A stretch of DNA of 64,000 nt from Palsa-504 sp963790065 (lineage in GTDB: Bacteria; Actinomycetota; Actinomycetes; Streptosporangiales; Streptosporangiaceae), in the NCBI GenBank assembly GCA_963790065.1, contig CAWBNK010000030.1:48454-112453 (forward strand), read 5' to 3'. The position numbers and the translations under genes were made by a program. This document shows, one piece after another, positions 32,031-37,681 of the stretch (position 1 is the first letter of the stretch; every line of letters begins with the position of its first letter). The notes beneath the pieces were generated by a model. That model was not told the DNA's origin. It worked only from the letters and a program-made list of their open reading frames with translations, and did not search any database.

Positions 32031-34051
32031 ACCCGCTGGACATCCTGTACGGCGCGGGCGGCGGGTGGCTGGCGGCTGCGGCGGTCGGGCTGCTCGCCGC
32101 GTCGTGGCGGCCGGGGCTGCGGGCCTGCTGCGCCTTGTCCGGCGTGGCCGGCGCGGCTGCGGTCGCGGCCGGCGGCTGGTCCCTGATCTACGGCGACACC
32201 GCCGTGGTGACGCCCGGCGGCGCTGCGACGATCACCGGCGGTCCGGTGCAGCTGCAGATGACCAGCCTGGCGGGAGTGTTCGTGGCGCTGCTGGGCATCG
32301 TGGCGGTGGCGATCGCCCTGTACGCGCCGCGCTATCACCAACCCGGCCGCGGCACGGCGGTCTACCTGGCGGCCTACAACCTGGCGCTGCTCGCCTGCCT
32401 GGCCGTCCTGGCGGCGGGCGGCATGGTGACCTTCCTGGTCGCCTGGGAATCGATGAGCCTAGCCTGCTACCTGGTCATCCTGCGGCACCCGCGCAGCGCC
32501 GGGGCGGCTCGCGGCGCCTTCTGGTTCCTGGCCCTGTCCGAGGTCGGCTTCCTGCTGATCGTGGCCGCGTTCGTGATCCTGTCCGCCAAGACGGGCGCGA
32601 CCCAGCTAGACGTGATCGCGGCCCGCGGTCATCTGGTACCCGGCGGCTGGCGCGCCGCCGCCTACCTGCTGGCCCTGACCGGGTTCGGATTCAAGGCGGG
32701 CCTGGTGCCGTTGCACGTCTGGCTGCCTGAGGCGCACCCGGTCGCCCCGGCCGACGGATCCGCGTTCCTGTCTGGCGTGGTGGTCAAGCTCGGTGTCTAC
32801 GGCATCGCCCTGTTCGCGTTCCGGCTGGTTCCCGTGGGTGGCGCCTGGCCCGGCTTGCTCACGATGGGCATCGGCGCGCTGACCGCCGCGATCGGCATCC
32901 TCTACGCGCTGCGGGAACGGGACATCAAGCGGTTCCTGGCCTTCTCCACGATCGAGAACACCGGGATCATCGTGACCGCGTTCGGCGCCGCGATGATCTT
33001 TCACGCTTACCGGCAGCCGGCCCTCAGCGCCCTGCTGATCGTGGCCGGGATTTACCACGTGGCCAACCACGGCTGCTACAAGACGCTGCTGTTCCTTGAG
33101 GCCGGAGTGGTCGAGCACGCGACCGGGACGAGGGATATGGACCGGCTCGGCGGTCTCATCCACCGCCTGCCGCGCAGTGCGGTGCTCGCCTTCACCGGCA
33201 CGCTCGGGATCGCCGCGCTGCCGCCGCTGAACGGGTTCGTCAGCGAATGGCTGATCTTCCAGGGCCTGTTCCAGGGCTTCCGCACCGGCAGCCACCTGAT
33301 CGCCATCCTGATCGTGCTCGCCGCCGCAACGCTCGGGCTCACCGGCGGCCTGGCCGTGTACGCGTTCGTGCGGGGCTTCGGCATCCCGTTCCTCGGCATG
33401 CCCAGGACCCGGCAGGCGGCCGATGCCAGCGAAGCCGGGCAGCCGGTGGCCGGGCCCGCGCTGCTCGGCGTGGCCTGCGTGGCCCTCGCCGTCGGTGCCC
33501 CGGTCATGCTCGCGGCGCTGTCCCGAGCCGCGCGGACCGTCACCGGCACGAACCTCGGGCCGCTGCTGCTGCCCGGCAAGCTCACCGTCATTCCGGCGCA
33601 CACCGATTTCTCCGCGTTCTCCCCCACCTACCTGGCCGTGTTCCTCGTCGCCGCGTGCGCGGTGCCGCTGCTGGTCTTCCTGGCCGGGCGGCCGCGCGCG
33701 GCCAACGTGTCCGTTCCGGTCTGGGACGGCGGCATCGTCAGCTTCCGGCCCCGGATGCAGTACTCGGCCATGACCTTCTCCGCTCCCACCCGGGTGACCT
33801 TCGATGCCCTGTACCGGCCGTCCGTCTCGGTCCGCCGGGCTTCTGTCGATGACCCGGCCGGGCGATCCGGCCCGGTGCACTACGAGGCCCAGGTGACGCC
33901 GGTGTTCGAACGGTACCTGTACCGGCCGGTGATCCGCGCCGTCGAGTGGCTAGCGGACATGATCCGGCCGCTGCAGTCGGGTGACGTGAACCTGTACCTG
34001 CTGTACGTGTTCGCGGTGATCCTGCTGGCCTACCTGCTCGGCGCGGTATGA
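32027..34051 (+). CDS. Ehr-2 antiporter-like subunit, HyfB/NuoL-like
   Basis: 674 residues from GTG 32027 with GGAGG six bases upstream. About 16 helices. Glu in FLVAWESMSLACYLVIL, Lys in GFKAGLVPLHVWLPEAHPVA, FSTIENTGIIVTAFGAAM and Lys in NHGCYKTLLFLEAGVVE form the antiporter path. The C-terminal extension (MQYSAMTFSAPTRVTFDALY; FERYLYRPVIRAVEWLADMI) matches HyfB. Last gene of Ehr operon 2; it ends 17 bases before the convergent DUF3040 gene. Confidence 0.92.
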   Translation: MNPLDILYGAGGGWLAAAAVGLLAASWRPGLRACCALSGVAGAAAVAAGGWSLIYGDTAVVTPGGAATITGGPVQLQMTSLAGVFVALLGIVAVAIALYAPRYHQPGRGTAVYLAAYNLALLACLAVLAAGGMVTFLVAWESMSLACYLVILRHPRSAGAARGAFWFLALSEVGFLLIVAAFVILSAKTGATQLDVIAARGHLVPGGWRAAAYLLALTGFGFKAGLVPLHVWLPEAHPVAPADGSAFLSGVVVKLGVYGIALFAFRLVPVGGAWPGLLTMGIGALTAAIGILYALRERDIKRFLAFSTIENTGIIVTAFGAAMIFHAYRQPALSALLIVAGIYHVANHGCYKTLLFLEAGVVEHATGTRDMDRLGGLIHRLPRSAVLAFTGTLGIAALPPLNGFVSEWLIFQGLFQGFRTGSHLIAILIVLAAATLGLTGGLAVYAFVRGFGIPFLGMPRTRQAADASEAGQPVAGPALLGVACVALAVGAPVMLAALSRAARTVTGTNLGPLLLPGKLTVIPAHTDFSAFSPTYLAVFLVAACAVPLLVFLAGRPRAANVSVPVWDGGIVSFRPRMQYSAMTFSAPTRVTFDALYRPSVSVRRASVDDPAGRSGPVHYEAQVTPVFERYLYRPVIRAVEWLADMIRPLQSGDVNLYLLYVFAVILLAYLLGAV

Positions 34052-34068
34052 GCAGGCGCTCGTCCCCG

Positions 34069-34446
34069 CTAGCAGACGGTGTGCAAGCCGGTGCAGGCGG
34101 CCGTGCCTCCGGCACGGTTGCTGACCAGCGCGACGGTGATCATCGCCACAGTTATCACCAGCCACAGGAGCATCACGCCCCATTGCGCGTCGATAAGCCC
34201 GACCGAGGACCGCGAGCACGCGCAAGCGCCGGCGCCGGTGTCGGCCCGGCCGCGCTGGCGCGGCTTCCGTTGTGAGCAGGGGATCGTCCGGCGCGGACTG
34301 GCCGCGATCTTCTCCTGGGCCGGCATGTCCTCGCTTGAGACCAGCCGGGTGAACGTGCCGAGCAGCGTGACCAGCCGGGGGTCAGAACGAGCCAGCCCTT
34401 CCTTGATCGCGTCCAGGGCCTGCCGTTCCCAACTACTGAGGCTCAT
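34069..34446 (-). CDS. DUF3040 small membrane protein 2, fluoride riboswitch-linked
   Basis: 125 residues, the same length as the 13599 paralogue. DUF3040 N terminus SLSSWERQALDAIKEGLARS and LLGTFTRLVSSEDMPAQEKI, then a Cys/Arg-rich linker and one membrane helix (~88-107, QWGVMLLWLVITVAMITVAL). ATG 34446 follows GGGGGAC and overlaps the stop of a 43-codon leader ORF. Like its twin it is coupled through the leader to a fluoride riboswitch, and it closes the island opposite DUF3040 gene 1. Function unknown. Confidence 0.87.
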   Translation of the reverse strand: MSLSSWERQALDAIKEGLARSDPRLVTLLGTFTRLVSSEDMPAQEKIAASPRRTIPCSQRKPRQRGRADTGAGACACSRSSVGLIDAQWGVMLLWLVITVAMITVALVSNRAGGTAACTGLHTVC

Positions 34447-34574
34447 CGCCGGTCCCCCATCGCATAACCGTCATACCAATTCACCGTCATACTGGTCCGC
34501 GGAGGCGTCAGGAACGGACCCGGTCCAGCCTCAGACGCGCACGGCGCCAGCGATCCGGGAACGTGAACCACCAT
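34443..34574 (-). CDS. 43-residue leader ORF upstream of DUF3040 gene 2
   Basis: ATG 34574 with GGAGG six bases upstream; it stops in the ATGA of the DUF3040 start. The peptide begins MVVHVPGSLAP, includes FLTPPRTSMTV and ends GDRR, resembling the 39-residue leader at 13973 (VVHVP, LPMTPP, DRR). Codon phase is preserved although the DNA has diverged, which argues for translation. Its ribosome site is the segment masked by riboswitch D. Confidence 0.65.
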   Translation of the reverse strand: MVVHVPGSLAPCASEAGPGPFLTPPRTSMTVNWYDGYAMGDRR

Positions 34575-34578
34575 TCGA

Positions 34579-34672
34579 GACCTCCACCTGCGGCAGCGTC
34601 AATGACGCCGTTACCAGATGGAGACCATCAGCCCAGCAGATGATACAGGGCGTTACGCGAGCCTCATCGCGT
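34579..34672 (-). promoter_or_regulatory. Fluoride (crcB) riboswitch D, before DUF3040 gene 2
   Basis: Aptamer 34672-34617 (minus). P1 ACGCGA-UGAGGC-UCGCGU, second hairpin GCCC/GGGC, then GGCUGAUGGUCUCCAUC. Loop GAGGC pairs with GUCUC through one G-U. GGUCUCCAUCUG (34626-34615) pairs over 12 positions, three of them wobble, with CAGGUGGAGGUC (34590-34579), which carries the ribosome site of the leader ORF. Layout and downstream sequence parallel riboswitch A, so A and D with their genes are a duplicated cassette. 34673-34753 upstream holds no further gene. Confidence 0.9.
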
Positions 34673-34753
34673 CCGAACATATCAAGCCAGGACTGGTTTG
34701 GAGTGCCGTACGTTCTGTTAGCGGAATCTCACGGAAAGGAATCTTGCCCGGAC

Positions 34754-35554
34754 TCAGCAGGGCGGCACGGACCGGAAGGTCCTGGCTCCCTGCCCGGTCA
34801 GCGGGCCCTGGACGCCGCCCATCGATATCCCGTCGTCCTGCCGGTACAGCAGGATCCACACGTCCGGCGCCGTCGGGCTGATGTCGAGGTTGGGGGCCAC
34901 GATGGTGAGGTAACCGTGCTGGTCCGCCGTGCCGTCGGCCAGGTCGGAGGCGGTGACGTACTGGCCGCCGCAGGTGTCCTCGAGCAGCCCGTAGCGCAGG
35001 CCCGGATGGATGTCGCGGCCGTAGACGAACAACCAGGTCTGCGGGGCCGAGCCGGGCGAGGCGCGGACGGCCAGCACGACGACGGAGAACGAGTTCTTGG
35101 CAGCACCGGGCAGCGCGTAGACGGCCGTGGCGGAGATGGCCGGCTGTGCCACGACCGCCGGGCCGGAGGGGACGGCAGTGCGCGCGGGCTTGGACGCGGT
35201 GGCGGCGGGCTCGTGCGGGGTCCCCATCCGGGTCAGGCCCAGGGACACGCCCAGGCTGGTCAGCAGCGCTCCGACCAGGAGGATGGCGATCCAGCCGCGG
35301 CGGCTCGGCCGACGAAGGCTCGGCCCGGGGCGGCTCGGCCCGCTGAGCCCCGGCTCGACGGGGCTTGGCCCGGTAAGGCTTGGCTCGGTAAGGCTTGGCT
35401 CGGTAAGGCTTGGCTCGCTGGGACTTGGCCCGCGCCGCCGGTCGCTGGGCCGCCACTCGTCGCTGGGCCGCCACTCGTCGCTGGGCCGCCACTCGGAGCC
35501 GGAGGACACGATGTCCGGCTGCTCGTCCAAGTTCTCACCGTCCGCCGTCACCAA
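34754..35554 (-). CDS. Single-pass membrane protein with repeat-rich cytoplasmic N terminus
   Basis: About 266 residues, unrecognised. Residues ~20-85 are low complexity: EWRPSD three times, then EPSLT repeats and Pro/Ser/Arg-rich sequence. One membrane helix follows (~87-107, GWIAILLVGALLTSLGVSLG). The outer ~155 residues form a probable globular domain (TWLFVYGRDIHPGLRYGLLE, GYLTIVAPNLDISP, VWILLYRQDDG) with two cysteines. The start is TTG 35554 or GTG 35551. It lies upstream of riboswitch D without its own switch. Confidence 0.7.
   Translation of the reverse strand: MVTADGENLDEQPDIVSSGSEWRPSDEWRPSDEWRPSDRRRGPSPSEPSLTEPSLTEPSLTGPSPVEPGLSGPSRPGPSLRRPSRRGWIAILLVGALLTSLGVSLGLTRMGTPHEPAATASKPARTAVPSGPAVVAQPAISATAVYALPGAAKNSFSVVVLAVRASPGSAPQTWLFVYGRDIHPGLRYGLLEDTCGGQYVTASDLADGTADQHGYLTIVAPNLDISPTAPDVWILLYRQDDGISMGGVQGPLTGQGARTFRSVPPC
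35371..35494 (-). repeat. Perfect tandem repeats inside the membrane protein gene
   Basis: Three identical 15-bp units at 35371-35415 (encoding the EPSLT motif) and three identical 18-bp units at 35441-35494 (encoding EWRPSD). Both are multiples of three, and perfect identity suggests recent slippage or selection for linker length. Confidence 0.9.
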
Positions 35555-35692
35555 GGCGGATACCCAGCCCAGACCGGCCCAAGCCCGCTCGTTTCGGGAT
35601 TACTTCCACCAGTCTCACTCATGACGCCATGGTGAGCCAGTGATGAACGGAGACTGAACCAGGGCAGTGCCGGGCGGGCAGCGCGGCATTGA

Positions 35693-36307
35693 TCAGGTGG
35701 CGGGCCGGGGAGCGGCCGGCTGCTCCCTTTTGCTGGTGCGGTGGATCCGGGCCAGGATCAGCGTGCTGGCGATGACGCCGGTGACGCCCAGGGCGATCAG
35801 GCGCGGGTCGGATTTGTACAGGCCGAAGACCAGCCAGCAGGACAGCTCACCTAGGATGAGCAGCCAGGTCCCTGATGAGATGCCGGTCGGGCGGGCGGTC
35901 CGATAGGCGGCCCAGAGGGACGGCGCGACCTGCACGAAGAACGCCCCGGTGAGCAGCGTCCCGAGGCCGACCCGGCCGACCACGGGATAGGCCGCGACCA
36001 GCAGCACCGCCCACGCGCCGATCAGCACCGACGGCCGGAGCGTGGCCTGGCCCCGGCGGATGAGCACGACGGCGAGCATCCCGGCCAGGACGGTCGCCGA
36101 GGTAGCGGGGACCAGCGCGGTCCAGTAGCGCTCGAGAGCGAAGTAGGCGATCCAGGCCGCGTTATTGATGCTGGTCAAGATGGCCCAGGACCAGGAGACG
36201 CCCGCGGTGTCCTGGGTAGCGCGGAGTTTGAGGATCTGCGGGAGGAACTGCGGGATGGCGAAGGCGGTGGCGACGATCGAGGTGCAGTCGAGCAGGTTGA
36301 TCGTCAC
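35693..36307 (-). CDS. PQ-loop / SemiSWEET-like membrane protein
   Basis: 204 residues, about seven helices. Two PQ-loop-type segments: AIPQFLPQILKLRATQDTAG near residue 17 and VQVAPSLWAAYRTARPTGIS near residue 133. PQ-loop proteins transport sugars, amino acids or other small molecules. Divergent from the Lrp/AsnC-type regulator, with an AT-rich intergenic region between them, so it may be that regulator's target; an amino-acid-like substrate would fit. Confidence 0.8.
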   Translation of the reverse strand: MTINLLDCTSIVATAFAIPQFLPQILKLRATQDTAGVSWSWAILTSINNAAWIAYFALERYWTALVPATSATVLAGMLAVVLIRRGQATLRPSVLIGAWAVLLVAAYPVVGRVGLGTLLTGAFFVQVAPSLWAAYRTARPTGISSGTWLLILGELSCWLVFGLYKSDPRLIALGVTGVIASTLILARIHRTSKREQPAAPRPAT

Positions 36308-36411
36308 CGGCCGTTCCCCTTCTCATCTTAAGAGCAAAATTACGCTAGTTTTGGCAAAATTTTCTTGCAGATTTATGCCGTAATCCTGGATTTGATGCAA
36401 TCATCATTGCT
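36308..36411. promoter_or_regulatory. AT-rich divergent promoter between PQ-loop and Lrp genes
   Basis: About 100 bases of unusually AT-rich DNA. It contains TTTTGGCAAAATTTTC around 36350 and ATTTGATGCAATCATC near 36392, loosely symmetric sites of the kind bound by Lrp/AsnC proteins. It separates the divergent genes at 36307 and 36412. No exact consensus can be assigned. Confidence 0.5.
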
Positions 36412-36885
36412 GTGGACGCAGTTGACCGGAAGATAATTGCCGAGCTGCAGGCCGAGGGACGGCTGACCGTCACCGAACTGGCCGAACGGATCTCGCTCAG
36501 CGTGGCCCCCTGCCACCGCCGCCTCCGCGAACTCGAGCGCACCAAGGCGATCCGCGGTTACCGGGCCATCGTCGATCCCGCCGCGATCGGTCTCGGCTTC
36601 GAGGTCCTGATCCAGGTCACCATGGACCGCGAAGACGCGACGACCATCACCCGGTTCGAGAGCGGCCTGGCCGGCATTCCCGAGGTGCGCCACGCGGAAC
36701 GGCTGTTCGGCGATCCGGACTACCTGGTCCGGGTGGCCACTCCCGACCTGGCCTCCTACCAGGTCCTGCGGGACGAGAAACTCGCCACCCTGCCGGGCGT
36801 GCAGCGGCTCACCTCAACGATCGTGATGAAGCGCGTCGTCGAAGACCGGCCCTTCCCGATAGTGCCGGGTGCTCCGGGCCGTTAG
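36412..36885 (+). CDS. Lrp/AsnC-family transcriptional regulator
   Basis: 157 residues from GTG 36412. N-terminal HTH (VDAVDRKIIAELQAEGRL, LAERISLSVAPCHRRLREL) and C-terminal RAM ligand domain (GLGFEVLIQVTMDREDATTI, VRHAERLFGDPDYLVRVATP). These feast/famine regulators respond to amino acids and often control an adjacent divergent transporter, here the PQ-loop gene. Full length for the family. Confidence 0.9.
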   Translation: MDAVDRKIIAELQAEGRLTVTELAERISLSVAPCHRRLRELERTKAIRGYRAIVDPAAIGLGFEVLIQVTMDREDATTITRFESGLAGIPEVRHAERLFGDPDYLVRVATPDLASYQVLRDEKLATLPGVQRLTSTIVMKRVVEDRPFPIVPGAPGR

Positions 36886-36964
36886 GCCGGGTACCGAGTG
36901 GGCGTGGTCATGTAGCCGCGGCCGAGGGTGATATCGATGGTGCGTACGGCCGCTGTCCGTTGGC

Positions 36965-36984
36965 AGAAGTCTGCTACGACTTCT
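36965..36984. promoter_or_regulatory. Probable VapB operator
   Basis: Inverted repeat AGAAGT-N8-ACTTCT 12 bases upstream of the antitoxin ATG, followed by a further ACTTCT half. Toxin-antitoxin operons of this type are repressed by the VapBC complex at such palindromes. Confidence 0.55.
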
Positions 36985-36995
36985 ATACTTCTTCT

Positions 36996-37247
36996 ATGGC
37001 GCTGAGTATCAAGAGCGACGAGGCGGACCGGCTGGCCAGGGAGCTGACTGCTGAGACGGGTGAGACGCTGACCGAGGCCGTAGAGGTTGCGCTCAGGGAG
37101 CGGCTCGATCGTGAGCACGCCAGGCACGCGGCCAGCATGAGAACGCGGCTGGCGCGGCTGGCGGCCGACGTAGCGGCGCTGCGGGTTGCCGACGACAGGA
37201 CGCCAGAGGAGATCCTCGGCTACGACGACGCTGGCCTGCCGCGTTGA
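36996..37247 (+). CDS. vapB: VapB-type antitoxin
   Basis: 83 residues. It starts MALSIKSDEADRLARELTAE with GETLTEAVEVALRERLDRE, the pattern of Rv0623-like type II antitoxins (N-terminal DNA-binding, C-terminal toxin-binding EEILGYDDAGLPR). ATG 36996 lies just after the palindrome. The stop overlaps the toxin start by four bases, the usual TA layout. Confidence 0.9.
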   Translation: MALSIKSDEADRLARELTAETGETLTEAVEVALRERLDREHARHAASMRTRLARLAADVAALRVADDRTPEEILGYDDAGLPR

Positions 37248-37681
37248 CGGAGCCGACGCCGAGGAGCCTTGTCGTCGATACGTCGGCGGCCGTAGCGGTC
37301 ATCCTCGGCGAGCCGGGCAGCGAAGAACTTACCGCCCACCTCGAGGATGCCCTGGTCCGGCTGATGCCGACCGCCATACGCGTCGAGCTGGGAATCGTGA
37401 TCGAGGCCCGGCTGTGGCCTGTCGGGCAGGACGTTGTCGATCGGTTCCTTCGTGACGCGAAGGTGGACATAGTGCCCGTCGATGCGGACCTGGCCGACCG
37501 TGCGATGAGCGGATGGCGGCGATACGGCAAGGGGCGGCATCCGGCCGGGCTCAATTTCGGCGACTGCTTCACGTACGCACTTGCCGACCGGACCGGGCAT
37601 CCCGTGCTGTGCACCGGCGACGACTTCGCCGCGACGGACATCACCGTGATGCGCCCTGGGACAGAGCTCGCTACGGACTGA
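37244..37681 (+). CDS. vapC: VapC-type PIN-domain toxin ribonuclease
   Basis: 145 residues from TTG 37244. PIN-domain acidic residues: Asp in VVDTSAAVAVI, Glu in IRVELGIVIEAR, Asp in LNFGDCFTYALA and the later GDDFAATDI. Metal-dependent RNase that cleaves tRNA or rRNA when released from VapB. Its end overlaps the end of the convergent transketolase-like gene by 11 bases. Confidence 0.9.
   Translation: MTEPTPRSLVVDTSAAVAVILGEPGSEELTAHLEDALVRLMPTAIRVELGIVIEARLWPVGQDVVDRFLRDAKVDIVPVDADLADRAMSGWRRYGKGRHPAGLNFGDCFTYALADRTGHPVLCTGDDFAATDITVMRPGTELATD

Noticed and set aside
15644..34051. Annotation of the two operons as formate hydrogenlyase or [NiFe] hydrogenase
   Set aside because: Both large subunits lack the nickel-binding cysteines, and no formate dehydrogenase or hydrogenase maturation genes are present.
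14133..34672. Reading the five shared elements as a protein-binding operator or promoter repeat
   Set aside because: Spacing between the two halves varies from 16 to 27 bases while hairpin and pseudoknot pairing covary, which fits an RNA aptamer better than a DNA site.
36882..37127. Minus-strand 81-codon ORF
   Set aside because: It overlaps the VapB gene and promoter antisense, has no ribosome site and no family resemblance.
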